Origin: Nocardioides sp. L-11A
GTDB taxonomy: Bacteria > Actinomycetota > Actinomycetes > Propionibacteriales > Nocardioidaceae
Direction: 5' to 3'
Assembly: GCA_029961745.1 (NCBI GenBank)
Contig: CP124680.1
Coordinates: 682,001 to 746,000, forward strand
DNA: 64,000 nucleotides
Shown: positions 46,310 to 55,241 of the stretch, in pieces
Layout of the letters: every line of letters starts with the position of its first letter
Numbering within the stretch: the stretch's first letter is position 1
Program-made: the position numbers and the translations under genes
The notes under the pieces: generated by a model
The model's database searches: none
Told to the model about the DNA's origin: nothing
Seen by the model: the letters and a program-made list of their open reading frames with translations, nothing else

Positions 46310-46762
46310 TCAGGCGGAGGTGAAACTCGCCATCGTGCGGTCCGGCTCCCAGAACGCCTTCATCGACTTCACCCGGCCGTCGTCGTCGACGACGTAGACC
46401 ATGATCAGGTCGGTCGTGGTGTGCGAGCCGTCGGGGAAGGACGTCTTGATCCGGCCGATGTTGGCGCAGGTGTTCCCGCCCGGGTTGGCGAACGAGTCGT
46501 CGATCTGGAACTCGAAGGTCGCGATCGGCGCGATCGCCTTCTCCCAGAACGCCGAGATGCCGGCGTGGCCGTGGTGCCCCCTGCCCTCGGGATCGAACAT
46601 CGACGGGCCGACCGGATCCTCGAGCACCGCGTCCTCGGCGTACACCGTGAGCCACTCGGCGAGGTCGCCCTTCGCGACCGCGGAGTAGGAGCGCTGGGAT
46701 GCCGCGCGGGCCGGGTGCGGGTCGTTGGGCGCGTTCCAGACGATCGCGTCGGAGGTGATCAT
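46310..46762 (-). CDS. SnoaL-like/NTF2 family protein, possibly ketosteroid-isomerase-like
   Basis: A 150-residue NTF2-fold protein from ATG 46760-46762 (MITSDAIVWN). It shows LAEWLTVYAEDAVLEDPVG, GHHGHAGISAFWEKAI and DGRVKSMKAFWEPDRT, the cone-shaped barrel typical of ketosteroid isomerase-like proteins. A KstR-like palindrome lies 20 bases upstream of its start, which suggests a place in steroid catabolism; this rests on the motif alone. Confidence 0.85.
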   Translation of the reverse strand: MITSDAIVWNAPNDPHPARAASQRSYSAVAKGDLAEWLTVYAEDAVLEDPVGPSMFDPEGRGHHGHAGISAFWEKAIAPIATFEFQIDDSFANPGGNTCANIGRIKTSFPDGSHTTTDLIMVYVVDDDGRVKSMKAFWEPDRTMASFTSA

Positions 46763-46782
46763 GGGCCCATCGTAGGGCGAAT

Positions 46783-46798
46783 CTAGAACGTGTTCTAG
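46783..46798. promoter_or_regulatory. KstR-like operator CTAGAACGTGTTCTAG
   Basis: Seven-base arms CTAGAAC/GTTCTAG flank GT. This contains TAGAACnnGTTCTA, matching the known KstR motif (TnnAACnnGTTnnA) of mycobacteria and rhodococci. It lies between two divergent genes, nearer the SnoaL-like gene. Confidence 0.65.
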
Positions 46799-46869
46799 CC
46801 CTCCGAGTGGACCGCTCCGCGTCACCGTGGGTTCACGGGGCGCTCATCGGCGACTGTCACGGTGCGAGC

Positions 46870-47538
46870 ATGGCGAAGAAGCAGAAGGCCTGGATCCACG
46901 TGGGCATGCCCGGCGCGGGCGACGTCGTCGAGTCGGCCCTCGCCCACCATCACGCGGCGCTCGTCGAGCTCGGCGTCGCCTCCCTCGCCCGGTCGACGGC
47001 GGAGAGCTTCCGCGCCGCGGTGGAGATGACCCGCTCCCACCGGGACTGGGGCCTCAAGCGCAGCGACGTCGAGGGCCAGTGGACGCGCCTGGTCCGCAGG
47101 GCCCGCAGCAGCCGTTGCGACCTGGTCTTCAGCCAGTCGCTGCTCGCCGCGGCCGCCCCCGACCAGGTCGCGCTCCTCGTCGACGCCCTCGCGGGCCACC
47201 AGGTCCACGTCGTGCTCACCGCCGGCCACGAGGACGAGACCTCGGCGATCGCGCGCTGGCAGGGGGCCTGCCGCAAGCCCGAGCGCCTGCATGTCATCGA
47301 GACCGACGGCCTCGAGCCCGGCGAGGTCTGGACCGCCTTCGGCCGCACCGTCGGCTTCGGTACGGCGTCCCTGCGGCTCGACGCCGTACCGCGCGCGTCG
47401 GCGACCCTGCAGACCCTGCCGGAGGCGCTGCGCGAGATCGAGCGGCTGGCCCGCCGCAACGCCTCCCTCGAGGTCCGGCTCGAGGAGCTGGATCGCAGGC
47501 GCCGCAAGCTGAAGCGGAAGCTGAACAGCGCCGCCTGA
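46870..47538 (+). CDS. Hypothetical protein with degenerate sulfotransferase-like start and C-terminal coiled coil
   Basis: 222 residues from ATG 46870. The opening WIHVGMPGAGDVVESAL resembles the PAPS-binding loop of sulfotransferases (HVGLPKTGTT), but the key Lys and Thr are missing. The middle has LVFSQSLLAAAAPDQVALLVDAL and VHVVLTAGHEDE, again sulfotransferase-like. The C-terminus (about 185-218) is a charged Arg/Lys/Glu helix likely to form a coiled coil. Enzyme activity is unlikely with that loop; function unknown. Confidence 0.8.
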   Translation: MAKKQKAWIHVGMPGAGDVVESALAHHHAALVELGVASLARSTAESFRAAVEMTRSHRDWGLKRSDVEGQWTRLVRRARSSRCDLVFSQSLLAAAAPDQVALLVDALAGHQVHVVLTAGHEDETSAIARWQGACRKPERLHVIETDGLEPGEVWTAFGRTVGFGTASLRLDAVPRASATLQTLPEALREIERLARRNASLEVRLEELDRRRRKLKRKLNSAA

Positions 47539-47539
47539 A

Positions 47540-47602
47540 CGGTTCACCTACCGAATTCGTCGCCAGCGCGCGCGTTTCGCAACAGATCCGGTAGTTGAAC
47601 CG
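47540..47602. terminator. Inverted repeat between convergent genes
   Basis: Fourteen-base arms at 47540-47553 and 47589-47602 (CGGTTCACCTACCG with one mismatch) enclose 35 bases between the sulfotransferase-like and Rrf2 genes. It may help end both transcripts. There is no T-tract. Confidence 0.45.
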
Positions 47603-47617
47603 ACAACCCGAGTGGGT

Positions 47618-48076
47618 CTAGTGCGGAGCCCAGGCGTCGTCGTCCGCGGTTCGGGACGTGACGGTCTCGGGGAGCTCCCCGTCGGCGAGCTGCTGGATCG
47701 AGACGTCCTCGAACACCTCGCGCAGGGCGCGGCGGGCGGCGATCCACACGTGCTGGAGGACCTCGGCGGCGGCGTTGTAGTTGACCGCCTCGGGGCGCAG
47801 GCCGTAGACGGAGACGAGCGGGCCGTCGACGGCGCGGATCACGTCGGCGACCGAGACCGTCGCGGCCTCGCGGGCCATCCGCCAGCCGCCGGACTGGCCG
47901 CGCTGGGACATCACGATGCCCGCGCGGCGCAGGTCGGCGAGGATCGCCTGGAGGAAGCCGTGGGGGATGTCCTGGAGCCGGCCCAGCTCCTCGGCGCTCA
48001 CCGCCCGACCGTCGGACCGGCTCGCCATGGCGATCAGGGCCCGCAGTGCGTAGTCGGACTTGGCGGAGACGCGCAT
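47618..48076 (-). CDS. Rrf2-family transcriptional regulator without cysteines
   Basis: A 152-residue regulator opening MRVSAKSDYALRALIAMA with the Rrf2 winged helix (AEELGRLQDIPHGFLQAILADLRRAG) and GQSGGWRMAREAATVSVADVIRAVDGPL. Iron-sulfur Rrf2 proteins such as IscR and NsrR use three cysteines; this one has no cysteine at all, so it cannot hold a cluster that way. It resembles the CymR/RsrR-like branch in that respect. It is divergent from the FadE5-like gene. Confidence 0.92.
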   Translation of the reverse strand: MRVSAKSDYALRALIAMASRSDGRAVSAEELGRLQDIPHGFLQAILADLRRAGIVMSQRGQSGGWRMAREAATVSVADVIRAVDGPLVSVYGLRPEAVNYNAAAEVLQHVWIAARRALREVFEDVSIQQLADGELPETVTSRTADDDAWAPH

Positions 48077-48225
48077 GGGGACAGTCTGTCAGATTGCTCG
48101 ATCGACTCAGTCGACCTAGGTGGGGTTCGCGGGCCCCGTGTCCTGGACCGCTGGGCGGCGGCGGGTGTGAGCGATCGCGCGGCCCCCGTGCTTGCCCGCA
48201 GCTAGCACCCCCCGTATGATGAAGT

Positions 48226-48237
48226 TACTGGCGAGTA
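48226..48237. promoter_or_regulatory. TACT-N4-AGTA repeat upstream of acyl-CoA dehydrogenase
   Basis: TACTGGCGAGTA lies about 45 bases before the dehydrogenase start, a typical operator position for a TetR-type repressor of beta-oxidation. The arms are short, so this is a weak candidate. Confidence 0.35.
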
Positions 48238-48282
48238 GCAGCCAATGAGAACCCTCTCCGAACCCTGGAAATGGTGGGAACT

Positions 48283-50148
48283 GTGAGCCACTACAAGAGC
48301 AACCTGCGCGACATCGAGTTCAACCTCTTCGAGCTCTTCAACGTGCAGGACTACCTCGGCACCGGCATCTACGAGGAGATGGACGCCGACACCGCGCGCG
48401 AGATCCTCTCCGAGGTCGAGCGGATCGCCCGCGAGGACCTCGCGGCCTCCTTCGTCGACTCCGACCGCAACCCGCCGGTGTTCGACCCGGCGACCAACAC
48501 CGCGCCGCTCCCGGCGTCCTTCAAGAAGTCCTACGACACCTGGATGGAGTCGGGCTTCTGGGGCCTGGGCCTGCCCGAGGAGATCGGCGGCACCACCGCG
48601 CCGCCGTCGCTGGTCTGGGGCAGCGCCGAGATGGTGCTCGGCGCGCACGCGCCGATCTGGATGTACTGCACGGGCCCGTCGATGGGCTCGGTCGTCTTCA
48701 AGAACGCCAACGGCGTCGCCCGCGACGTCCGGATCGCGGAGATCATGGTCGAGCGCCTGTGGGGCGCCACCATGGTGCTCACCGAGCCCGACGCGGGCTC
48801 CGACGTCGGCGCCGGCAAGACCTATGCCACGCCCAACGAGGACGGCTCCTGGAACATCTCCGGCGTCAAGCGCTTCATCACCAGCGCCGAGTCGGACCTG
48901 CAGGAGAACATCATGCACCTCGTCCTCGCCCGCCCGAAGGGCGTCGAGGGCATCGGCGGCCCGGGCACGAAGGGGCTGAGCCTCTTCCTCGTCCCGAAGT
49001 ACCACTTCGACCACCAGACCGGTGAGCTCACCGGCGAGCGCAACGGCGTCTACGTCACCAACGTCGAGCACAAGATGGGCATCAAGGTGTCCAACACCTG
49101 CGAGCTCACCTTCGGCGACCCGCAGGTCGGCGGCGGCGAGCCCGCGCAGGGCTGGCTCCTCGGCGAGGTCCACGACGGCATCCGCCAGATGTTCGACGTC
49201 ATCGAGAACGCCCGGATGATGGTCGGCACCAAGGCCATCGCGACGCTGTCGACCGGCTACCTCAACGCGCTCGACTACGCCAAGGAGCGGGTCCAGGGCT
49301 CCGACCTCACGCAGGCCTCCGACAAGGCCGCGCCGCGGGTCACGATCACCCACCACCCCGACGTACGCCGCTCGCTGATGACCCAGAAGTCCTTCGCCGA
49401 GGCGATGCGCTCGCTGGTCCTCTACACCGCGACCTGGCAGGACACGGTCTACCGCGCCAAGGCCGCCGGCGAGCGCGACGAGCTGGCCGAGGCCGTCAAC
49501 GACCTGCTGCTCCCGATCGTCAAGGGCTACGGCTCCGAGCGCTCCTGGGTGCTGCTCGGCACCGAGTCGCTGCAGACCTTCGGCGGCTCGGGCTTCCTGC
49601 AGGAGTACCCGATCGAGCAGTACGTCCGCGATGCCAAGATCGACACGCTCTACGAGGGCACCACCGCGATCCAGGGCCAGGACTTCTTCTTCCGCAAGAT
49701 CGTCAAGGACCAGGGCAAGGCGCTGGGCCACCTCGCGGGCGAGATCAAGGCGTTCATCGAGTCGGGTGCGGGCAACGGCCGCCTCAAGAACGAGCGCGAG
49801 CTGCTCGCCACCGCACTGGCCGACGCCGAGGCGATGGTCGGGCTGATGATCAACGACCTCATGTCCGCCCAGGACGAGATCAAGAACATCTACAAGGTCG
49901 GGCTCAACACGACGCGGCTGCTGATGGCGCTCGGCGACGTCGTCTGCGCCTGGCTGCTGCTGCGCGGGGCCGAGGTCGCGCTGGAGAAGCTCGACGGCGA
50001 CGCCGGCAACGACAAGGCGTTCTACGAGGGCAAGCTCGCCGCTGCCCAGTGGTTCGCGCAGCTCAACCTGCCGCGGGTGTCCGCGGAGCTGCGGATCGCC
50101 CAGGCCACCGGCCTGGACGTGATGGAGCTCGACGAGGCTGCCTTCTGA
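48283..50148 (+). CDS. Acyl-CoA dehydrogenase, FadE5-like
   Basis: A 621-residue long-form acyl-CoA dehydrogenase of the FadE5/DmdC type, which oxidises acyl-CoA to enoyl-CoA with FAD in the cytosol. GTG 48283 is chosen as it gives (M)[16 protein letters not shown], like mycobacterial FadE5. FAD-contact segment [15 protein letters not shown] (near 162-176) and the C-terminal catalytic region [16 protein letters not shown] are present. A GTG start with weak RBS follows a possible operator. A GC-rich hairpin lies after the stop. Confidence 0.94.
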   Translation: MSHYKSNLRDIEFNLFELFNVQDYLGTGIYEEMDADTAREILSEVERIAREDLAASFVDSDRNPPVFDPATNTAPLPASFKKSYDTWMESGFWGLGLPEEIGGTTAPPSLVWGSAEMVLGAHAPIWMYCTGPSMGSVVFKNANGVARDVRIAEIMVERLWGATMVLTEPDAGSDVGAGKTYATPNEDGSWNISGVKRFITSAESDLQENIMHLVLARPKGVEGIGGPGTKGLSLFLVPKYHFDHQTGELTGERNGVYVTNVEHKMGIKVSNTCELTFGDPQVGGGEPAQGWLLGEVHDGIRQMFDVIENARMMVGTKAIATLSTGYLNALDYAKERVQGSDLTQASDKAAPRVTITHHPDVRRSLMTQKSFAEAMRSLVLYTATWQDTVYRAKAAGERDELAEAVNDLLLPIVKGYGSERSWVLLGTESLQTFGGSGFLQEYPIEQYVRDAKIDTLYEGTTAIQGQDFFFRKIVKDQGKALGHLAGEIKAFIESGAGNGRLKNERELLATALADAEAMVGLMINDLMSAQDEIKNIYKVGLNTTRLLMALGDVVCAWLLLRGAEVALEKLDGDAGNDKAFYEGKLAAAQWFAQLNLPRVSAELRIAQATGLDVMELDEAAF

Positions 50149-50182
50149 TCCCACCGTCGACGCCCCACGGCGTCTGACCGTG

Positions 50183-50216
50183 CGACGGCCGTTCCGGGCA
50201 ACCGGGGCGGCCGTCG
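50183..50216 (+). terminator. Hairpin after the acyl-CoA dehydrogenase
   Basis: A 15-bp stem (CGACGGCCGTTCCGG with complement, two G-T pairs) closes on a GCAA tetraloop. There is no T-tract, so it may act as a weak or factor-dependent terminator. Confidence 0.55.
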
Positions 50217-50265
50217 TCGTACGCCGGGGGGTCGGTTCGGGCCCGGCGTGGCCTATGGTCTGCGG

Positions 50266-51363
50266 GTGTCTCGACCCGCTCCCCGCCTCGCCTGCGTCCT
50301 CGCCGTCCTCGCCGCGCTGGTGCTGACCCTGTGCGGGACGCCGGCCCGGGCCGACGACCCGAGCGAGCGCTACCCCGAGCCGTTCTTCAACGGCAACGTG
50401 GGGGACCCGAGCGTCGCGATGGTCGGCAAGCGGATGGTCGTGGTGGCGACCGGGCCGCAGATCAACCGTGCCTACAAAGACCCCGGCCGGACCTGGCGCT
50501 ACGAGCAGCCGGTGCTCACCCGGCGACCGGCGTGGGCGGCGGAGCAGGGCGGCATCTGGGCGGCCGACATCGCGAAGGTCGGCAAGAGGTGGGTCCTCTA
50601 CTTCGCGGTCCCGGTCGCCGGCCTCGGTGAGTTCGGGCGCTGCATCGGCGTCGCCGTGGCCAAGAAGGCACTCGACCCGTTCAGGCCGGTCGGCAAGCGG
50701 CCGCTGGTCTGCCCGTCGCGGGCGCTGGTGCCGACCGCGCACGACCCGGTCGCGACCCCGGACCTGCCCAGCCGCGGCGTGATCGACCCGTCGCTGTACA
50801 CCGAGGGCAAGCAGCACTACCTGGTGTACAAGACCGACGGCCGGCCGTCGTCCATCCGGCTGCTGCCGTTGAGCAGGAGCGGGCGCAAGGTGCGCACCGG
50901 CCAGGACCCGGCCGATCCGAGTGTCGAGCTGGTGCGGGCCGAGGGTGTCATCGAGAACCCGGTGCTGCTGCGCAACGCCGGCGGCTACTACCTGTTCGCC
51001 TCCGAGGGGGACTTCGCCCGGTGCTCCTACCAGCAGACCTGGCGCCAGTCCCCGTCGCTCACCGACTGGTCCGCCTCGGTGCCGGCGGTGCTGCTCGACC
51101 GGACCATCACCGGCGGCCTCTGCGGACCGGCCGGTGGCGACGTGCTCAAGCACAAGGGGCGCACCACGCTCTACTTCCACGGCTGGGTGCGGCTGCACTC
51201 CTCCAAGCCGAAGGGTGCGGGCTACTGGGCCTGGAACGGCGGGGAGAAGTACGGCCGCCGGGCGATGTACGCCGCGCGGCTCACCTTCCCGGCCGGCGTG
51301 CCGACGGTGAAGAAGTACCTCACCCGCAAGGGTGTCCCGGCGCGCGTTCCCACGCCCTATTGA
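50266..51363 (+). CDS. Secreted GH43-like beta-propeller protein
   Basis: About 365 residues; a GTG at 50266 gives a clean signal peptide (SRPAPRLACVLAVLAALVLTL), while 50248 is an upstream alternative. The mature part has a five-bladed propeller look of glycoside hydrolase family 43: an Asp in GDPSVAMVG near the start, an Asp in GVIDPSLY and a Glu in GVIENPVLL correspond in order to the family base, pKa modulator and acid. It may act on arabinan or xylan side chains. Assignment is from motif order only. Confidence 0.7.
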   Translation: MSRPAPRLACVLAVLAALVLTLCGTPARADDPSERYPEPFFNGNVGDPSVAMVGKRMVVVATGPQINRAYKDPGRTWRYEQPVLTRRPAWAAEQGGIWAADIAKVGKRWVLYFAVPVAGLGEFGRCIGVAVAKKALDPFRPVGKRPLVCPSRALVPTAHDPVATPDLPSRGVIDPSLYTEGKQHYLVYKTDGRPSSIRLLPLSRSGRKVRTGQDPADPSVELVRAEGVIENPVLLRNAGGYYLFASEGDFARCSYQQTWRQSPSLTDWSASVPAVLLDRTITGGLCGPAGGDVLKHKGRTTLYFHGWVRLHSSKPKGAGYWAWNGGEKYGRRAMYAARLTFPAGVPTVKKYLTRKGVPARVPTPY

Positions 51364-51365
51364 TC

Positions 51366-51395
51366 GGCGCGAGCGTGTCGCTCGTTCCTCGCGCC
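51366..51395 (+). terminator. Hairpin after the GH43-like gene
   Basis: GGCGCGAG and CTCGCGCC arms enclose a secondary GAGC/GCTC pairing just past the stop. A 16-base piece of it, GTCGCTCGTTCCTCGC, recurs at 51489-51504, so it may be part of a dispersed repeat rather than only a terminator. Confidence 0.45.
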
Positions 51396-51569
51396 GCGCT
51401 GCCGCGCACGCGGTTGGCCCGCGTACGGCCACCGTCCGCCTGGCGGCAGCACGTCGGCACGGCGGGAACGCCGTGCTCCTCGGCTCCGGTCGCTCGTTCC
51501 TCGCTCCCTGCGCCTCCTCGTCCGGCGTTCCTGCCGCTGGCCGCGGCGGGGGTCGCTAGGCTCGGCGAC

Positions 51570-52385
51570 ATGAGCGACCGCGACCTCCTGGCCGGCTACG
51601 TCGAGAACTGGTGGAGCGCGGTCGGCGACTTCGTCGCCCTGCTGGAGGAGCTCGGCCCCGACGACTGGAGCACGCCGACGGACCTCGCCGGCTGGGACGT
51701 GAAGGCGGTCGCGTCGCACACCGCCCACCTGGAGTCGATCCTGGCGGGCGGGCCGGAGGAGAGCGCCGACATCGGTGCCCCGTCGCACGTCACGGGGCCG
51801 ATGGGGCAGTTCACCGAGATCGGCGTGGTCACCCGTCGCGACCGGGATCCGGCCGCCATCATCGAGGAGATCCGTACGGCGACCGGGGCGCGTCGCGCGG
51901 CGCTCGACGCCGCGCCGCCGGAGGATGCCGCCGCTCCTGCCGACGGCATCTTCGGCCTGATCGGCTGGAACACCCGGACCCTGCTGCGCAACCGTCCGCT
52001 CGACGTGTGGATGCACGAGCAGGACATCCGCCGCGCGGTCGGTCGTCCGGGCGGCCTGGACACGCCGGGGGCTCAGCACACGGCCGACTATCTCGTCGAG
52101 GCGTTCGGCTTCGTCGTCGGCAAGCGGATCGCCCCGCCGGCCGGTACGACGGCGCTGCTCGCCGTCGAGGGCAGCACGCCGATCGCGGTGCGGGTGGGCG
52201 ACGACGGCCGGGCACAGCGGCTCGACGTCGTACCGGACGCGCCGACGGTGTCGCTCGCCCTGGACCGGGAGAGCTTCATCGTGCTCGCCGGCGGCCGCCG
52301 CGCGGCGGCGCCCGGCGCCGTCACCATCTCGGGGGACCAGGAGCTCGGCGAGCGGATCGTCGCCGGGCTCGCCACCACGCCCTAA
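51570..52385 (+). CDS. Maleylpyruvate isomerase-family mycothiol-dependent enzyme
   Basis: A 271-residue DinB-like four-helix protein from ATG 51570. DLAGWDVKAVASHTAHLESIL carries the first metal-binding His, and DVWMHEQDIRRAVGRPGG has the later His/Glu-His site of the MDMPI family. Mycothiol is the actinobacterial thiol, so these act in thiol transfer, isomerisation or detoxification. It is followed 9 bases later by a short-chain dehydrogenase gene. Confidence 0.9.
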   Translation: MSDRDLLAGYVENWWSAVGDFVALLEELGPDDWSTPTDLAGWDVKAVASHTAHLESILAGGPEESADIGAPSHVTGPMGQFTEIGVVTRRDRDPAAIIEEIRTATGARRAALDAAPPEDAAAPADGIFGLIGWNTRTLLRNRPLDVWMHEQDIRRAVGRPGGLDTPGAQHTADYLVEAFGFVVGKRIAPPAGTTALLAVEGSTPIAVRVGDDGRAQRLDVVPDAPTVSLALDRESFIVLAGGRRAAAPGAVTISGDQELGERIVAGLATTP

Positions 52386-52394
52386 GGAAGACCG

Positions 52395-53321
52395 ATGTCC
52401 GACTGGAACGTCGCCGACCTGCCCGACCAGTCCGGCCGCACCGTGGTGGTGACCGGGCCGACGCTCGGGGGTCTCGGCCACCACACCGCGCTCGAGCTGG
52501 CCCGCCGCGGCGCCCGGGTGATCCTCGCCGGCCGCAACCCGGCGAAGGTCGAGGAGACCGTCGCCGCGATCCGCGCCGACGTCGCCGGCGCCCAGCTCGA
52601 GGCGCTGCACCTCGACCTCGCCAGCCTCAGCTCGGTCCGCACGGCGGCCGCGGCGGTCGCACAGGTCGGCCCGATCGACGTCCTGGTCAACAACGCCGGT
52701 GTGATGGGCACGAAGTACTCCCGCACCGCCGACGGGCTCGAGCTGCAGATGGCGACCAACCACTTCGGGCCCTTCCTGTTGACCGGCCTGCTGCTGCCCC
52801 AACTCGTGCAGAGTGCCGATGGTCGCGTGGTCACCGTGTCCTCGCTGTTCCACACCTTCGCCGGCAAGGCCCCGCTCGGCGACCCGCGCGAGCAGACCGG
52901 GCGCTACCACACCTGGCGGGTCTACGGGCAGACGAAGCTCGCCAATCTCTACCTCACCGCCGAGCTCGACCGCCGCCTGCGCGCGGCCGACCTCCCGGTC
53001 CGCGCGCTGGCCGCCCACCCCGGCTTCGCGGGCACCCATCTGGCCGCCAACGGCCAGTACGGCCGTTCCTCCGGCGGCATCGCCACCATCCTCGACGCCG
53101 GCGTGAAGGCGGTCTCCCAGTCCGCCGAGGCCGGCGCCTGGCCGTCGCTGATGGCCGCGACCGCCGATCTGCCCGGGAACACGTTCGTGGGTCCGGGCGG
53201 GTACCGGCAGCTCTCCGGCCGGCCCCGCGAGGTCGGCCGGAGCAAGCTGGCGCGCAACGCCGAGAACGCGCGCCGGCTGTGGGAGATCAGCGAGGAGACC
53301 GTGGACCTGAGGTACCCCTGA
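52395..53321 (+). CDS. Short-chain dehydrogenase/reductase
   Basis: A 308-residue SDR with the cofactor motif TGPTLGGLGHHTAL (a variant of TGxxxGxG), VNNAGVM and the active-site YGQTKLAN (YxxxK). The long variant resembles protochlorophyllide reductase/retinol dehydrogenase-like SDRs that use NADP(H), supported by the Arg-rich AGRNPAKV. Substrate unknown. It is probably co-transcribed with the mycothiol-dependent protein before it. Confidence 0.93.
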   Translation: MSDWNVADLPDQSGRTVVVTGPTLGGLGHHTALELARRGARVILAGRNPAKVEETVAAIRADVAGAQLEALHLDLASLSSVRTAAAAVAQVGPIDVLVNNAGVMGTKYSRTADGLELQMATNHFGPFLLTGLLLPQLVQSADGRVVTVSSLFHTFAGKAPLGDPREQTGRYHTWRVYGQTKLANLYLTAELDRRLRAADLPVRALAAHPGFAGTHLAANGQYGRSSGGIATILDAGVKAVSQSAEAGAWPSLMAATADLPGNTFVGPGGYRQLSGRPREVGRSKLARNAENARRLWEISEETVDLRYP

Positions 53322-53332
53322 GGGTGGACGGG

Positions 53333-53602
53333 ATGAATCGGTACTACCCGAACCGCGGTTCCGGTGGCCTGCAGGCGCTGATCCGCGAGGCGCGGTTCCG
53401 GCCGGTGCGGATCGCTCACGGCTACGACATGGGCCAGGTCGACGAGCTCCTCGACCGCCTGGTCGAGGAGCTCGACGCGGGGCGTCCGGTGCGGCCACTC
53501 GTGAAGGACGCGACCTTCGGCACCACCCGCTGGCGCGAGGGCTATCACCAGACGGACGTCGACACGCTGCTGACCGAGGTGACCCGCCGCGCGGAGGCCT
53601 GA
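53333..53602 (+). CDS. Small DivIVA-domain protein
   Basis: 89 residues from ATG 53333 (GTG 53324 is an alternative). Two similar motifs, FRPVRIAHGYDMGQVDELLDRL and FGTTRWREGYHQTDVDTLLTEV, each match the F-x-GY-x2-VD-x2-L pattern of DivIVA N-termini; most members have one. There is no long coiled coil as in true DivIVA. It may bind the membrane or a polar partner; role unknown. Confidence 0.82.
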   Translation: MNRYYPNRGSGGLQALIREARFRPVRIAHGYDMGQVDELLDRLVEELDAGRPVRPLVKDATFGTTRWREGYHQTDVDTLLTEVTRRAEA

Positions 53603-53681
53603 GCGCTGCTCCGGGCCGCGCGGGGAAGGCGCTCAGACGGCACGCCGGTCAGCCGCTTCGTTCCCGAACCCTCAGCAGGGA

Positions 53682-55241
53682 TCACCGGGTGTCCTGTCGT
53701 TCGTACGTCGGCACGTCGGCGAACACGTCGGCGAAGGCCGACTTGCTCACCTTGCCGGTGGGCGTCTTCGGCAGCGCGTCGACGAACGCGACGTAGCGGG
53801 GCACCTGGAAGCGGGCCATCGTCGCCTCGCTGTGCTTCCAGATCGACGCCGCGTCGACGCCGCTGCCCGGCCGCGGCACCACGAACACCTTGACCTCCTC
53901 CTCGGTGAGCTCGCTGGGCACGCCCACCGCGGCGCACTCGAGGACGTCGGGATGTGCCTCGATGCCCTCCTCCACCTCCAGCGCGCTGATGTTCTCCCCG
54001 CGCCGCCGGATCGAGTCCTTGCCGCGGCCCACGAAGAAGACGTTGCCGTCGCCGTCGCGCCGGGCCAGGTCGCCACTGTGGAACCACAGGCCGCGGAAGG
54101 CGCCCGCCGTCGCCTCGGGGTTCGCGAAGTAGGCGTCGAGGACGGTGCCCGCGATGCGGGGGCGGATGAGCAGCTCGCCCACCTCCCCGTCCGGTACGTC
54201 GTCGCCCCCCTCGTCGGCGAGCCGGATCTCGAACTCGGGGGTGACCCGGCCACAGGAGCCGAGCACCTTCGGCTGATCCCACGGCTGGGTGATCGGGATG
54301 TTCGCCTCGACGCTGCCGTAGAGCTCGACGACCCGCAGCCCGAAGCGCCGCTCGAACTCGGGTGCCCAGTCCGGGACCGGCACGCCCCACGCGAGGCGGA
54401 CCCGATGGTCGCGATCGTCGGCCCGCGGGTCGGCCTTGTAGAGGATCGAGAGGGTCGCGCCCATGAAGTCGAAGACCGTGGCGCCGGTCGCGCGGACCTC
54501 GTCCCAGAACCGCGACGCGGAGAACCGTCGCGAGAGTGCGGCGGTCGCGCCGACGAGCAGCGCGGGCACGGTGGTGAGGGCGGTGGCGTCGGCGTGGAAG
54601 AGGGGGAACGGGCAGTACAGGACGTCGTCCTCACCCAGCCCGAAGTCGCGCACCGCGATCGCCGCCTGGGAGACGAAGTAGCGATGGGACAGCACGCACG
54701 CCTTCGACCGGCCGGTGGTGCCCGAGGTGTAGAGCATCCCGGCCGTGTCCGTCGACCGCTGCTCGGCCGGAGCCAGGCCGGCGCCGCCCATCCACGCGGC
54801 GAGCGAGGCGACCCCGTCCGGCATCGCGGCCGACAGCAGCGGGGCCCGGAGGTCGTCGCCCAGTGCGTCGCGGAGCGCGTCGGCGAGGTCGCCGTCCGCG
54901 ACGACGACGGCGGGGTCGGCGAGCGCGATCGCGTTGTGGAGCGTCTGGCCGCGCCATTCGGTGTTGACGGGGACCCAGGACGCGCCCAGCCAGGTGGCGG
55001 CGAACCAGGTCTGCACGCAGGCGAGCGAGTTGCGCATGAAGACGTTCAGCCGGGTGCCCGGGCCGAGGCCCTGTCGGGCCAGTCCGCTCGCGAGTCGGGT
55101 GACCTGGTCGCGGAACTCGGCGAAGGTCGTGTCGACGCCGTCGATGCGCAGGAAGACCCGGTCCGGCCATCGGTGGGCGGCCCGGTCCAGCAGCTCGGGG
55201 AGGGTGCGGTCGATGTCGAGCGAGCCGACGAGCAGGCTCAT
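53682..55241 (-). CDS. AMP-dependent CoA ligase (CaiC-like)
   Basis: A 519-residue adenylate-forming enzyme. Core motifs: P-loop YTSGTTGRSKACVLSH (about 171-186), ELYGSVEANIPIT and the hinge GRGKDSIRRRGENISALEVEE, with the catalytic Lys in TGKVSK near the end. Closest style is crotonobetaine/carnitine-CoA ligase. It is last in an operon with an enoyl-CoA hydratase and a branched-chain-type importer, so it likely activates the imported acid. It overlaps the hydratase stop by 4 bases. Confidence 0.92.
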   Translation of the reverse strand: MSLLVGSLDIDRTLPELLDRAAHRWPDRVFLRIDGVDTTFAEFRDQVTRLASGLARQGLGPGTRLNVFMRNSLACVQTWFAATWLGASWVPVNTEWRGQTLHNAIALADPAVVVADGDLADALRDALGDDLRAPLLSAAMPDGVASLAAWMGGAGLAPAEQRSTDTAGMLYTSGTTGRSKACVLSHRYFVSQAAIAVRDFGLGEDDVLYCPFPLFHADATALTTVPALLVGATAALSRRFSASRFWDEVRATGATVFDFMGATLSILYKADPRADDRDHRVRLAWGVPVPDWAPEFERRFGLRVVELYGSVEANIPITQPWDQPKVLGSCGRVTPEFEIRLADEGGDDVPDGEVGELLIRPRIAGTVLDAYFANPEATAGAFRGLWFHSGDLARRDGDGNVFFVGRGKDSIRRRGENISALEVEEGIEAHPDVLECAAVGVPSELTEEEVKVFVVPRPGSGVDAASIWKHSEATMARFQVPRYVAFVDALPKTPTGKVSKSAFADVFADVPTYERQDTR

